The notes beneath the pieces are model-generated. The model searched no databases, was not told where the DNA came from, and saw only the letters and a list, made by a program, of their open reading frames with translations. Both the position numbers and the translations under genes were made by a program. This document shows, in pieces, positions 35,350-44,782 of a stretch of 64,000 nt of DNA. Each line of letters opens with the position of its first letter. Position 1 is the first letter of the stretch. The stretch is taken from positions 506,594 to 570,593 of the forward strand of contig NZ_GG698802.1 in NCBI RefSeq assembly GCF_000161935.1, in the 5' to 3' direction. This DNA comes from Limosilactobacillus coleohominis 101-4-CHN (GTDB taxonomy: Bacteria; Bacillota; Bacilli; Lactobacillales; Lactobacillaceae).

Positions 35350-35394
35350 TAAAAAAAGATTAGGGTCACTTCGCTGGGTTCCCCTAATCTCAAT
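35350..35394 (-). terminator. Terminator of infC-rpmI-rplT
   Basis: On the minus strand AGATTAGGG and CCCTAATCT pair around a 16-nt loop, followed by seven T, just after rplT. Confidence 0.85.
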
Positions 35395-35405
35395 AAATTG
35401 ATGAA

Positions 35406-35759
35406 CTAGTTCAAAGCCTTCTTAGCTTCGTCAACAACCGCCTTAAAACCTTCTGGGTCGTTAACGGCTAAGTCAGCTAACATCTTACGGTTGATGTCAA
35501 TGTTAGCAAGCTTCAAGCCGTGCATTAACTTGCTGTAACTAATGTCGTTCATTCGAGCACCAGCATTGATCCGTGCAATCCATAATTCACGGAACTTACG
35601 CTTGTTCACCTTCCGGTCACGGAAAGCGTAAGTGTAACTCTTCATCACTTGATCCTTAGCAGTCTTAAAGAGACGATGCTTTGAACCAGTATAACCCTTA
35701 GCTAACTTCATGATGCGCTTACGACGAGCGCGTGTAACTGTTCCACCTTTAACTCGCAT
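35406..35759 (-). CDS. rplT: 50S ribosomal protein L20
   Basis: The 117-aa protein begins [28 protein letters not shown] and continues [38 protein letters not shown], which is unmistakable L20. It binds 23S rRNA early in assembly. In Firmicutes it also represses its own operon by binding the leader RNA; a candidate leader is seen upstream of infC. Confidence 0.98.
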   Translation of the reverse strand: MRVKGGTVTRARRKRIMKLAKGYTGSKHRLFKTAKDQVMKSYTYAFRDRKVNKRKFRELWIARINAGARMNDISYSKLMHGLKLANIDINRKMLADLAVNDPEGFKAVVDEAKKALN

Positions 35760-35811
35760 AGTGGTAACCTCCTAGTTTGATTTGTATTGTTAAATTAATT
35801 AGCAGTATGCA

Positions 35812-36009
35812 TTACTTCGAAGGAAGCATCTTCTTGAAACGCTTTACGTTAGTCTTGTCTAACATGCTCAGACCACGTAATTGACGACGTTGCTTCTTGG
35901 TCTTACCGTGGAAACGGTGACTAGTAAATGAGTTACCACTCTTGAAACCGCCTTTAGCAGTCCGCTTAAAACGCTTTGCAGCAGCGCGATTAGTCTTCAT
36001 CTTTGGCAT
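35812..36009 (-). CDS. rpmI: 50S ribosomal protein L35
   Basis: The 65-aa protein begins [25 protein letters not shown] and ends [17 protein letters not shown], the standard L35 pattern. It lies between infC and rplT in the conserved order. Confidence 0.98.
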   Translation of the reverse strand: MPKMKTNRAAAKRFKRTAKGGFKSGNSFTSHRFHGKTKKQRRQLRGLSMLDKTNVKRFKKMLPSK

Positions 36010-36018
36010 AACTATTTC

Positions 36019-36561
36019 CTACCTTCTCTTTATTTTTTTTGCCTTATCAGTAATTGGGGCAAGTGTTAAAAACATGCTCCGTCCTTCCATCTTTGGTCGT
36101 TGAACAACGGTGGCAATGTCCTTAGTCTCATCTGCCATCTTTTCAATCATGTCACGACCGATATCCTTATGCGTGATCGCCCGACCACGGAAACGTAATG
36201 AAACTCGTACTTTATCACCCTTGGCAATAAACTTACGAACCCGGTTTAACTTAACGTTAAAATCGTTGGTATCAATCGTTGGGCTCAAACGAATTTCTTT
36301 TACCGCCTGAGTCTTTTGATTCTTACGGGCTTCACGTTCCTTCTTTTGCATCTCAAAACGATACTTACCGTAATCCATAATTCGTGCAACCGCTGGACGA
36401 GCCTTTGGTGCAACAAGAACCAAATCTAAATCAGCGTCTTCTGCTAATTGTAAAGCTTCACGCTTGGATTTGATTCCTAATTGATTTCCATCTTGATCAA
36501 TCAAGCGAACTTCTCTGGCACGGATACCGTTATTGACATTCATTCCTTGAGCTATGGCAAT
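36019..36561 (-). CDS. infC: Translation initiation factor IF-3
   Basis: IF-3 binds the 30S subunit and checks start codon and initiator tRNA. The core NNGIRAREVRLIDQDGNQLGIKSKREAL and the C-terminal domain ending KMEGRSMFLTLAPI are typical. The first in-frame ATG (36543) is 21 bases from GGAGG (36565-36569), too far. ATT at 36561 aligns with the start of other lactobacillar IF-3 proteins, and ATA at 36555 has a 9-base spacing, so initiation is at a rare codon. In other bacteria infC uses AUU for self-regulation. Confidence 0.95.
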   Translation of the reverse strand: MAIAQGMNVNNGIRAREVRLIDQDGNQLGIKSKREALQLAEDADLDLVLVAPKARPAVARIMDYGKYRFEMQKKEREARKNQKTQAVKEIRLSPTIDTNDFNVKLNRVRKFIAKGDKVRVSLRFRGRAITHKDIGRDMIEKMADETKDIATVVQRPKMEGRSMFLTLAPITDKAKKIKRR

Positions 36562-36591
36562 ACACCTCCAATTTTGATAACGAAAGAACAA

Positions 36592-36726
36592 GCAAAAAAA
36601 GCGAGGTGCAAACCACCCCGCTTGAAAATACTAAATCACATCCGTAATCTAGATTCATTCAACTCGTCAGCCCGGCGACTCTAGTCACCAAGGCGAGAAG
36701 CGGGCGCTTCTGCTTTTCTTTCAACA
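36592..36726 (-). promoter_or_regulatory. L20-type leader with attenuator before infC
   Basis: A leader of about 130 nt precedes infC. Near its end AAGCGGGGTG and CACCTCGCTT form a stem at 36599-36624 followed by seven T, a terminator placed just ahead of the gene. Firmicute infC-rpmI-rplT operons have an L20-binding leader that works by such termination. The position and terminator fit; the L20-binding fold itself was not verified. Confidence 0.7.
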
Positions 36727-36732
36727 AATAAT

Positions 36733-36761
36733 AGATTAATCAATTTGCTTGACTTTGTCAA
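36733..36761 (-). promoter_or_regulatory. Promoter of the infC operon
   Basis: A perfect TTGACA (36756-36761) and TAATCT (36733-36738) are 17 bases apart on the minus strand, placing the start near 36726. Confidence 0.7.
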
Positions 36762-36775
36762 GACTAAATCTCATT

Positions 36776-37687
36776 TTAGCCCTTTGTCCGAAGATTTGGT
36801 CCCACCATCCGAACCTCACGGGACAAAAAGCGGATTCGTTCCATGATCCGTTGCGCCTTCAACGGTTCACTATTTCCATTATTATCTTGTGCAAGATGGT
36901 CGGTTAACTCATCCATGGAAAAGTTCGAACTAAAGAAGGTGGGCAATTCTTCTTGCATCCGATATTCCAGAATCACACCTAAAACTTCATCCCGTAACCA
37001 CGGTGACAATGCATCTGCCCCAATATCATCAAGCATTAAAATAGGTGCCTGTTTCACTTCATCACGCTCTTGCTCAGTGGTGTGACGAGCAATCGAGCCC
37101 TTCATATTCACCGCAAAGGTTGGAAAATGAATTAACATACTATTAACTCCCTGATCTGCCAGTTCATTTGCAATGGCCCCAAGTAAATAGGTCTTCCCCA
37201 CCCCAAAGCTACCAGAAAGGTAGATCCCTGGAACAAAGTTACCCTTCGAGTAACCGTTAACGAATTTTACAGCTGCATTCAGCGCCGCAGCTCGGCCTTC
37301 ATTATTAGTGTAATAATCATCGAGGGTCGCATGTTCAATAAATTTTGGCATATACCGCTTGCTGACTCGTCGCTGCTTTGCCTGAAGCGCTTGTTGCTTT
37401 AATAGTTGTGCAGTTGGAACATAAGTTACGTCAATTTGCCCAGCTGACATCACAAGCCGTGGAGTATATCCGGGAGCAACACTCGGTGCGCCATTTTGAG
37501 CGAGATGTTTTTCATGAACATATTCATATAGTTTTGATCGTCCCCGTTGGATATCTTCATCAGTTAGCCGATCTCGATTCGTATTTAAAAATGCTTTAAC
37601 ATCTTGATCAGCAAACACTTCAGAAAAAATCTGCTCAGTGGTTTTTTCACTATTTTGATTCTTTAATAGCTTACGTAGTGGTTCCAT
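36776..37687 (-). CDS. dnaI: Primosomal protein DnaI (helicase loader)
   Basis: DnaI is the AAA+ loader that places the replicative helicase DnaC on DNA. The 303-aa protein has the N-terminal helicase-binding domain (~1-100). The ATPase follows with Walker A in GSFGVGKTYLLGA, Walker B in APILMLDDIGAD, sensor I in TFFSSNF and an Arg-rich end (RIMERIRFLSREVRM). The start overlaps the dnaB stop (TAATG), as in most Lactobacillales. Confidence 0.96.
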   Translation of the reverse strand: MEPLRKLLKNQNSEKTTEQIFSEVFADQDVKAFLNTNRDRLTDEDIQRGRSKLYEYVHEKHLAQNGAPSVAPGYTPRLVMSAGQIDVTYVPTAQLLKQQALQAKQRRVSKRYMPKFIEHATLDDYYTNNEGRAAALNAAVKFVNGYSKGNFVPGIYLSGSFGVGKTYLLGAIANELADQGVNSMLIHFPTFAVNMKGSIARHTTEQERDEVKQAPILMLDDIGADALSPWLRDEVLGVILEYRMQEELPTFFSSNFSMDELTDHLAQDNNGNSEPLKAQRIMERIRFLSREVRMVGPNLRTKG

Positions 37688-39084
37688 TAATGGTCACCCC
37701 CATTTCCTTGATGACGCTTTTGACGGTTCTTTCTTAACTCAGCCAGTAATCGTTTTGACTCGGCCAATTGTTCAGGAGACGCTGACCTGGTTTTCGGTTG
37801 GTAGCCCTTCTTTGCCCACTCAGGTAATTTTTCTTTAACTGATCCTTTTCGTCCATTACTATGGAACGAACGTCCAGCCCTTTGCCGTTGTAGTCGAGCG
37901 GCTTGATGCCGTTTAATTTCATTAAAAGCATCCACCGAATTTTGCACTCCAGCACGTCCCCAGTTATTTGCAATCGCATCTGCTAGATTAGCTTTAACCG
38001 TTGCCAAACCTTGTTCACCAATAATATACCATAGCAATAAATTGATCGCACCATCGGATAACCCACTTTGTTGGACGAGCCGTTCCACTGTGTACCGTTC
38101 TGCCGAACTGACGTAACCATTTGTCTGGTGTTTCAGTTGTGCTAAAAACTCCATTGGCGCTTGGCTTTCACATTGCCGAATTAGTTCCTGCACATTCTCT
38201 GGTAAACTGGTCATTGCTAGTTCATTGACTGGTTTGTCACTCGGGCGACTTTCTTGTTGAGCCGAAGTAGAAACATGACTAGCATTGCGCGCCCGTTTCT
38301 TAAATTCCTCAACACTGAACTGATTATCAACCACATCAATCGATTGCTCAATCAGACGAGCAATAGCTAACTCATCATATCCATATGTCCGGTGTTCAAC
38401 TAAAATTAGTTTTTGGTATTGATTAACTATTTCGGGATCAGCCCCAGCTCCCGATAACTGTTGTGCAACAAAATGTAAATCGAACCCGTCTGTAGGAACC
38501 TGATTAGTGGCCACCCGATGACTAGTGGCGTCTTTAATTTGTTTTTGTGTGCGTTTAAGTGCGACATCATCTGCCAGATAGTCCCGATCTGGATGAAACA
38601 CTGTAAAGAAGGAATGGCTGACATTTGTTAATCCATCGACATCTAAATAATAACTCAATGCCGCAGTCCCTAACTGCTCAAAACGCTCCGGGCCCACCAT
38701 TTCTAATAACTGAACACTTAGTAATTCATCTTTCATGAACGCAGCTGGGGTTAACGTGGGATGCAATTCAAAGACGGCTACCGCCCCTAATTCGTCATTT
38801 CTGGTAAACGTCTTGATTAACCCAACGGCTTCCAATTGTGAAAGTGCTTCTGTAATCGCCCGAATACCCACGTTTAATTGGGATAATAATTTGGTAATTG
38901 GTTGGCGATCAGAAATCATTGGGCGTTCCTTCAGTTGATACTGCAATGCTGAAAAAAGCCCCAAAGCATTGGGACTCATTAACGGTAAATAATAATCAAC
39001 AAAAGTTTGTTCATTATTATTAGCAAAATCGGGGGCGGCACTAACAACATAGCCGGTTTTAGGGGTTAACTGAAAGTTAGTCAT
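37687..39084 (-). CDS. dnaB: Replication initiation and membrane attachment protein DnaB
   Basis: DnaB of Firmicutes works with DnaD and DnaI in loading the helicase at oriC and at stalled forks. The 465-aa protein has the N-terminal winged-helix region and a C-terminal DnaB/DnaD_2 domain (VERLVQQSGLSDGAINLLLWYII to NNWGRAGVQNSVDAFNEIKRHQ), ending in a basic tail. The ATG at 39082-39084 overlaps the nrdR stop by 8 bases, preferred over the longer frame inside nrdR. Confidence 0.94.
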   Translation of the reverse strand: MTNFQLTPKTGYVVSAAPDFANNNEQTFVDYYLPLMSPNALGLFSALQYQLKERPMISDRQPITKLLSQLNVGIRAITEALSQLEAVGLIKTFTRNDELGAVAVFELHPTLTPAAFMKDELLSVQLLEMVGPERFEQLGTAALSYYLDVDGLTNVSHSFFTVFHPDRDYLADDVALKRTQKQIKDATSHRVATNQVPTDGFDLHFVAQQLSGAGADPEIVNQYQKLILVEHRTYGYDELAIARLIEQSIDVVDNQFSVEEFKKRARNASHVSTSAQQESRPSDKPVNELAMTSLPENVQELIRQCESQAPMEFLAQLKHQTNGYVSSAERYTVERLVQQSGLSDGAINLLLWYIIGEQGLATVKANLADAIANNWGRAGVQNSVDAFNEIKRHQAARLQRQRAGRSFHSNGRKGSVKEKLPEWAKKGYQPKTRSASPEQLAESKRLLAELRKNRQKRHQGNGGDH

Positions 39085-39553
39085 TATGATCACTTCGTTT
39101 GTTGTTACCAATCATGGTTTGTAATTCACTCATAAAGGCATCCACATCCTTAAATTGCCGATAAACACTTGCAAAACGAATATATGAAACTTCATCTACC
39201 GCTTTTAATTCGGTCATTACATACTTACCAATCAGCTGACTTGAAACCTCGGTCTCACCCAAACGACGGACTTGACTTTCAACTTTGTCCGCAATCTTTG
39301 TAAGTTGTTCCATGCTGACTGGCCGCTTTTCGGCTGAACGCACCAAACCATTTAAAATTTTTTGACGATTAAATTCCTGTCTGGTCCCGTCCTTTTTAAC
39401 AACTAACAGTGGGGTTTCTTCATATCGTTCAAAAGTAGTGAACCGAAAACCACAATTAGCACATTCACGCCGCCGGCGAATACAAGTACCATCTTCGCTC
39501 GGGCGACTATCAATTACTCTGGAGCCATTTTTATGGCAGTGTGGACATATCAA
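39077..39553 (-). CDS. nrdR: Transcriptional repressor NrdR
   Basis: NrdR represses ribonucleotide reductase genes when dATP is high. The 158-aa protein has the N-terminal zinc ribbon (CPHCHKNGSRVIDSR and CANCGFRFTTFERYE) and an ATP-cone domain (LLVVKKDGTRQEFNRQKILNGLVRS to SYIRFASVYRQF). It stands before dnaB and dnaI in the common Firmicutes order. Confidence 0.97.
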   Translation of the reverse strand: MICPHCHKNGSRVIDSRPSEDGTCIRRRRECANCGFRFTTFERYEETPLLVVKKDGTRQEFNRQKILNGLVRSAEKRPVSMEQLTKIADKVESQVRRLGETEVSSQLIGKYVMTELKAVDEVSYIRFASVYRQFKDVDAFMSELQTMIGNNKRSDHND

Positions 39554-39609
39554 ACTACTGCCCTCCTTATACTAGCTTACTAAACAAGCATCATTATACC
39601 ACATTCAAA

Positions 39610-40200
39610 TTACTGAACATTATCCAACCATTGCTGGACTTGTTGTTCGGTTCTAGCAATGGTCGAATCATTATCAATGACTAGATCAGCTAATGTTTTT
39701 TTAGTCCCTAATGGCAGCTGACTTTTGATTCTTGCCTCAGCCTGTTCAACAGTAAGCTGGTTACGTTTCATTAAACGTTTTAATTGAATCGCTGGCGAAA
39801 CCACCACAACCATTACTAAATCACACAGTGTATCATAATGTTGCTCAAATAGTAACGGTGCATCTAAAAAGATTAATTGGTGATCTGTCCTTTGCAATGC
39901 TGTCAATTGTCGGATAATTTCCTGTCGAATCAGTGGTTGCAAAATCTCGTTTAATCTTTGTAATTGATTTGGTGAATTAAAAACCACCTGGCCTAATTTC
40001 TGCCTATCTAAACGTCCATCATCAGTTAAAATTTGGGGGCCAAATGTCTGCACAATTTTTTTCAAACCACGCGTTCCTGGTGCAACCACCTGTCTAGCAA
40101 CGTGATCAGCATCCACTACTGAATAACCGCAGCGGATTAAATAATTACTGACCGTTGACTTTCCAGAGGCAATACCACCAGTAATACCAATAATCCTCAT
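39610..40200 (-). CDS. coaE: Dephospho-CoA kinase
   Basis: CoaE catalyses the last step of coenzyme A synthesis. The P-loop GITGGIASGKSTVSNYL opens the protein, followed by VVDADHVARQVV and LIFLDAPLLFEQ. The length of 196 aa is normal. It overlaps mutM by 4 bases (ATGA), so the two are translated in series. Confidence 0.96.
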   Translation of the reverse strand: MRIIGITGGIASGKSTVSNYLIRCGYSVVDADHVARQVVAPGTRGLKKIVQTFGPQILTDDGRLDRQKLGQVVFNSPNQLQRLNEILQPLIRQEIIRQLTALQRTDHQLIFLDAPLLFEQHYDTLCDLVMVVVVSPAIQLKRLMKRNQLTVEQAEARIKSQLPLGTKKTLADLVIDNDSTIARTEQQVQQWLDNVQ

Positions 40201-41030
40201 TTTTCAATCAATTCTTGGCAATGCGGACAATAAGTTGTACCGCGTTGAGCAACCTTAATCTTAACCATCTTGGTTCCACAACGGGGACACTTCTCGCCAC
40301 CATGATCATAAGCTTTTAAGTAGTCTTGAAAACCACCGGCATCCCCAAATGCGTTTTTATAAGTATGCACAGTCGTCCCCTTATGTTCTGTGGCCGTTGC
40401 AATTTCTTTAATAATATTTTCTCGTAACGTCTTAGCTTGTTCATGGGTAAGAGTGTTGGCAGCCTGTTCCGGATTAATCTTGCTCATCCACAATACTTCA
40501 TCACAGTAAATATTACCGAGACCAGCAACATGACTTTGATTTAATAAAAATGGCTTAATTTTGCCGCGACTCTTGTGTAAGATCCGTTCAAAATAATCGA
40601 GCTTAAAGTCTTGTTCAGTGGGTTCAGGGCCAATTGTCCGTAGACCACCGTAATTCATCTCTTCACCAGTCGTTACTAGTCGCATCCGGCCAAATTTACG
40701 AGTATCACGGTAACATAAATCTGTACCATTCTTAAAATGGAAAATCACGTGAGTATGCTTATCAACCGGCATTCCCGTCTTTTGTTTAAAATAACTCCCT
40801 TCCATCCGTAAATGTGAAATCATCGTTAGGTGGTTAGAAAATCTAAACAATAAGTATTTGCCACGTCGATCAACGTGTTCGATCGTTTGACCAACTAAAG
40901 CTTCACGGAATCCTTCCACATCATTTTCAATCGTTTTCCCATAATTAACATCAATTCCAATGATTTGCTGGCCGTCTGCAATTTCGTTTAACCCACGACG
41001 AACCGTTTCCACTTCCGGCATTTCAGGCAT
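40197..41030 (-). CDS. mutM: Formamidopyrimidine-DNA glycosylase
   Basis: MutM removes 8-oxoguanine and other oxidised purines and nicks the abasic site. The ATG at 41028-41030 gives the required N-terminus MPEMPEVETVRRGL: after Met removal Pro is the nucleophile and Glu the acid. Other hallmarks are VDRRGKYLLF, HLRMEGSY, HVAGLGNIYCDEVLW, and the zinc finger CPRCGTKM...CPHCQ at the end. The 278-aa length is typical. The operon mutM-coaE lies downstream of polA. Confidence 0.97.
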   Translation of the reverse strand: MPEMPEVETVRRGLNEIADGQQIIGIDVNYGKTIENDVEGFREALVGQTIEHVDRRGKYLLFRFSNHLTMISHLRMEGSYFKQKTGMPVDKHTHVIFHFKNGTDLCYRDTRKFGRMRLVTTGEEMNYGGLRTIGPEPTEQDFKLDYFERILHKSRGKIKPFLLNQSHVAGLGNIYCDEVLWMSKINPEQAANTLTHEQAKTLRENIIKEIATATEHKGTTVHTYKNAFGDAGGFQDYLKAYDHGGEKCPRCGTKMVKIKVAQRGTTYCPHCQELIEK

Positions 41031-41218
41031 AATTCCGCCTCCCAAGTTTTTTAGAACCATTATAAACTGTTACAAATAATTTGCAAATTTTCCAATCTGC
41101 TACTGTATAAAAACGGGATCATAACAGCAAGGACATGGCTGTCCGTCTTCTGTCACAATCCCATCTTTACACTAACATTCGCATTTCAATCAATGCTAAG
41201 CCACTAGTCACCGCTGCA

Positions 41219-43882
41219 TTATTTTAAATCGTACCAGGTGTCGCCAACTTTACTTTCAACTTTCAGTGGCACATCCAATTTAACTGCAGAATCCATCACT
41301 TTTGGCACCAATTCTCGTAATTGATCAATTTCCTCTTCAGGGGCCTCAAAGATTAATTCGTCATGGATTTGCAACAACATTTTAGCTTTTAACCCCGCTT
41401 TTTGAAGTTGCTCATTCATATTAATCATCGCAATTTTGATAATATCGGCAGCACTCCCTTGAATTGGAGTGTTCATTGCCGTCCGTTCAGCAAATGAACG
41501 CCGACTAAAATTCTTGGAGTTGATCTCTGGTAAATACCGCCGTCGATGGGTCAAGGTTTCAACATAACCTTGTTTTTTTGCGAGCTTAACAATGTTTTCA
41601 ATATATTCCTGAACCCCTGGAAATTCTTTGAAGTAACTTTGAATAAATTCGTGAGCTTGTTTACGGGTGACATGGATATTTTGCGACAACCCATAGTCAC
41701 TAATCCCATAGACAATCCCAAAGTTAACCGCCTTAGCCTGCCGTCGCATATTTGGAGTTACTTTTTCCCCAGGTAACAAGTGGAAAATTCGTCGAGCAGT
41801 ACTTTCATGAATATCCTTACCATCAATAAAGTCTTGTTGAAGGTTACGGTCCCCCGTTACGTGAGCAAGTACTCGCAGTTCAACTTGAGAGTAATCACTA
41901 GAGAAAATCTTCCATCCAGGTTGACTCGGCTTAAACGCGCGACGAATTTTACGTCCTTCTTCTAAACGAACAGGAATATTTTGCAGGTTTGGATCAACTG
42001 ATGACAACCGCCCCGTTTGGGTTAAGGTCTGTAAATAACGAGTATGGATCTTTTGGTCTGATGAATGAATGACCTTGAGCAAGCCAGTGATATACGTTGA
42101 CTGAATTTTGGAAATTTGGCGATAAACCAAAATATTGTCAATGATCGGCGCCCGGCCCTGTAACTTTTCTAAAACTTCAACTGATGTCGAATAACCGGTT
42201 TTAGTTTTTTTGATGACTGGTAACTTCATCTTCTCAAAAAGAATCGTCCCCAGCTGTTTGGTCGAATTAATATTAAATTCTTCCCCAGCTTCGTTATAAA
42301 TGGCTTGTTCTAACTCTGCCAGCCGTTCCTTTAACTTACTCCCCATCTCTTTCAAAGTAGTGGCATCAACATGTACTCCTGCAATTTCCATTTTAGCCAA
42401 CACGTGGGAAAGTGGCCGTTCAATATCGGTATACAACGGCCACTGTTCATTTTCATGAAGCTGATCAGTTAAGGGGTGTTTTAACTGTTCAATTGCCATT
42501 CCCTTTTGAACTAAGTGGGTGAAGAAAACACTCCGGTCATCGGGAAGGTGGCGGCTTTTACCTTTTCCATAAACCTCTTCATCAGATTGAACCTGGTAAT
42601 AATTATGTTCATGGGCTAATTGGCCAAGATCGTTACTATTATCATTTGTATTTAATAAGTAAGAGACAAGTAAGAAGTCAAAGCCATTCCCATGAAGTTC
42701 AATTCCCTGGCGATGAAGAGCAACATAGTGCGCCTTCGCATTAAATGTATCCTTTTTAATTTTCGGATTTTCTAGTAACTCTTTGATCTCGGGAGCCGAT
42801 AAAAGTTCTGGATCCTGACTAACCCACCAGTGACCCTGCGAGCCAATTACAAACCCTGCCACTGCTGAGACATGATAATTAGGATCAGGTAATTCCAAAA
42901 GGAAGACCATCTGATCTTTGATTTGCTTGAGTTCCGCCAGATTATCAGTAGTGAGTTCAGTAAACTGGACCTGTTCACTGACTACCGGTTGATGAGTATC
43001 TGGAGCTACCTGCATTTTAGCCAAAAATGATTTAAAATTCAGCTTTTCAAATAAATCGATTAATTTTTCCTGTTGAGGGCCTTCGTAAGCTAGGTCTGCT
43101 AAACCAATTTTAACCGGCGCATCACGTCGAATCCGTGCTAAGTCTTGGCACTGCCGAGCGATAGCTTCTTCATTGATTAAATTTTCCTTCCGCTTGCTCT
43201 TCTTCATCTGGTCAATATTTTCATAAAGTCCATCCAAAGAACCATACTCACGAATCAAATTCAGCGCAGTTTTTTCACCAATTTTGGTTACCCCAGGGTA
43301 ATTATCTGAACTATCACCCATCAACGCTTTAACATCAATGAATTGAGTTGGTGTTACCCCCAATTTCTCCTTCATATACTCCGGCGTAAAGTGCTCGGTT
43401 TGGGTAACTCCCTTCTTGGTCACCGCAACGGTAGTATGATCAGTTGCCAATTGGGTTAAGTCACGGTCCCCAGAAACAATTAAAGTTCGAAAGCCTGCCT
43501 GATCTGCCTGTTTTGCTAATGTCCCGATAATATCATCGGCTTCATAATCTGGCAGCTCATAGCTATGCAGTCCTGAAGCTTCTACCAATTGCCGCACATA
43601 TGGGAACTGCTCGGTTAGTTCTTCGGGGGTTTTTGCCCGACCAGCTTTGTAGTCATGATATTTAGCAGTTCGAAAAGTCGTTTTCCCTGCATCAAAGGCA
43701 ACTAATGCAGCATCCGGTTTAAAATTATCTAAGACATGGTCCAACATTAGTTTGAATCCATAAATGGCTGCTGTATGTAAACCGTCCTGATTCGTAAAAC
43801 GATCAATTTGCGTGTGCATTGCGTAAAATGCCCGGAAAACAATGCTGTTTCCGTCAATTAATAAAAGTTGCTTTTCTGCCAT
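41219..43882 (-). CDS. polA: DNA polymerase I
   Basis: The 887-aa enzyme fills gaps and removes RNA primers. The N-terminal 5'-3' nuclease (~1-290) has LLIDGNSIVFRAFYA and LIVSGDRDLTQL. The middle 3'-5' exonuclease-like domain (~310-480) has lost its acids: the usual DTE motif reads ELPDPN, so proofreading is not expected, as in Bacillus PolA. The polymerase domain has motif A (SSDYSQVELRVLAH), motif B (RRQAKAVNFGIVYG) and motif C (QIHDELIFE). It ends with the DTWYDLK tail. Confidence 0.97.
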   Translation of the reverse strand: MAEKQLLLIDGNSIVFRAFYAMHTQIDRFTNQDGLHTAAIYGFKLMLDHVLDNFKPDAALVAFDAGKTTFRTAKYHDYKAGRAKTPEELTEQFPYVRQLVEASGLHSYELPDYEADDIIGTLAKQADQAGFRTLIVSGDRDLTQLATDHTTVAVTKKGVTQTEHFTPEYMKEKLGVTPTQFIDVKALMGDSSDNYPGVTKIGEKTALNLIREYGSLDGLYENIDQMKKSKRKENLINEEAIARQCQDLARIRRDAPVKIGLADLAYEGPQQEKLIDLFEKLNFKSFLAKMQVAPDTHQPVVSEQVQFTELTTDNLAELKQIKDQMVFLLELPDPNYHVSAVAGFVIGSQGHWWVSQDPELLSAPEIKELLENPKIKKDTFNAKAHYVALHRQGIELHGNGFDFLLVSYLLNTNDNSNDLGQLAHEHNYYQVQSDEEVYGKGKSRHLPDDRSVFFTHLVQKGMAIEQLKHPLTDQLHENEQWPLYTDIERPLSHVLAKMEIAGVHVDATTLKEMGSKLKERLAELEQAIYNEAGEEFNINSTKQLGTILFEKMKLPVIKKTKTGYSTSVEVLEKLQGRAPIIDNILVYRQISKIQSTYITGLLKVIHSSDQKIHTRYLQTLTQTGRLSSVDPNLQNIPVRLEEGRKIRRAFKPSQPGWKIFSSDYSQVELRVLAHVTGDRNLQQDFIDGKDIHESTARRIFHLLPGEKVTPNMRRQAKAVNFGIVYGISDYGLSQNIHVTRKQAHEFIQSYFKEFPGVQEYIENIVKLAKKQGYVETLTHRRRYLPEINSKNFSRRSFAERTAMNTPIQGSAADIIKIAMINMNEQLQKAGLKAKMLLQIHDELIFEAPEEEIDQLRELVPKVMDSAVKLDVPLKVESKVGDTWYDLK

Positions 43883-43931
43883 AATTCAACCTCGCTCTCT
43901 TTCTTGTACCATTGTAACAATCTTTAACCAA

Positions 43932-43986
43932 AAATAAAAAGAGACCAGACCTGAACTAAACTAGTTCATTGTCCGCTCTCTAAATA
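43932..43986 (-). terminator. Terminator of the Bax-inhibitor family gene
   Basis: On the minus strand GAGA/TCTC and ATGAACTA/TTAGTTC segments form an imperfect hairpin followed by TTTTTATTTTT, downstream of the gene ending at 43990 and upstream of polA. Confidence 0.6.
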
Positions 43987-43989
43987 GCG

Positions 43990-44697
43990 TTAGTTACGAT
44001 CACTCATCCCAAATATTTGTAATAAGGATAAGAAGAGGTTAATGAAATCTAAGTATAGTTGCAAAGCACCTAGAACTACTAACCCACCGATTGATACTTG
44101 TGATCCATAATTAAGATAAATATTCTTCATCTTTTGCGCGTCCCAACCAGTTAAGACTACGAAGATGATTACCGCAATGTACGAAAAAACGTAAGTAATT
44201 GCAGCGCTTCGCAAGAACATGTTAATCAGACTAGCGATAATTAAGGCCACCAGAGCAGCTAAAGCATGACTTCCTGCACGGCTAAGATCACGTTTCGTTA
44301 CTGTTCCATAAATTGTCATCGTAATGAAAACGGCAGATGATGATAGGAAAGCAGCAGCAATATTAGCAGTGGTATACGCCATCGAGATGAGTGAGAACTC
44401 AAATCCATAAATCACCGCAATTACCATTAACATTATCAGACTTCCCGCCGGGTTTCGTGTTGCGCTAAAACTAATTCCCATTGAAAGTGCGATTGGCAAA
44501 AGCAGAATTAACCAAACCATTCCGCTATGTTGGGTTGCAAATGCTAATGACGATGCCCGAAATGGAACCATGGTTAAGTATGCCACAAATGCAGAAACGA
44601 TAACCGCAACGGACATTAACCCATACATCCGGGTTAAAAAGCTGTTTAATCCTGCAACGTTCACTTCACGACGCGGTTCTTGTGAAAAATTATCCAC
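43990..44697 (-). CDS. Bax inhibitor-1/YccA family membrane protein
   Basis: The 235-aa protein has about seven membrane helices across nearly the whole length and the family pattern FLTRMYGLMSVAVIVSAFVAYLTM at the start. VLTGWDAQKMKNIY holds the conserved Asp pair region, and it ends ALQLYLDFINLFLSLLQIFG. Bacterial members such as YetJ act as pH-sensitive calcium leak channels. The function here is assumed from the family. Confidence 0.93.
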   Translation of the reverse strand: MDNFSQEPRREVNVAGLNSFLTRMYGLMSVAVIVSAFVAYLTMVPFRASSLAFATQHSGMVWLILLLPIALSMGISFSATRNPAGSLIMLMVIAVIYGFEFSLISMAYTTANIAAAFLSSSAVFITMTIYGTVTKRDLSRAGSHALAALVALIIASLINMFLRSAAITYVFSYIAVIIFVVLTGWDAQKMKNIYLNYGSQVSIGGLVVLGALQLYLDFINLFLSLLQIFGMSDRN

Positions 44698-44782
44698 GAT
44701 AACTCCTCCTTTAATCAGTTAATTTATAAAGAAATGGTAGCAAACGCCACCATTTCAATCAAGAATTTTACTCATTTATAAA

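Noticed and set aside
41219-43882. Loss of PolA proofreading residues as a novelty
   Set aside because: The same loss is typical of Gram-positive PolA enzymes, so it is not unusual.
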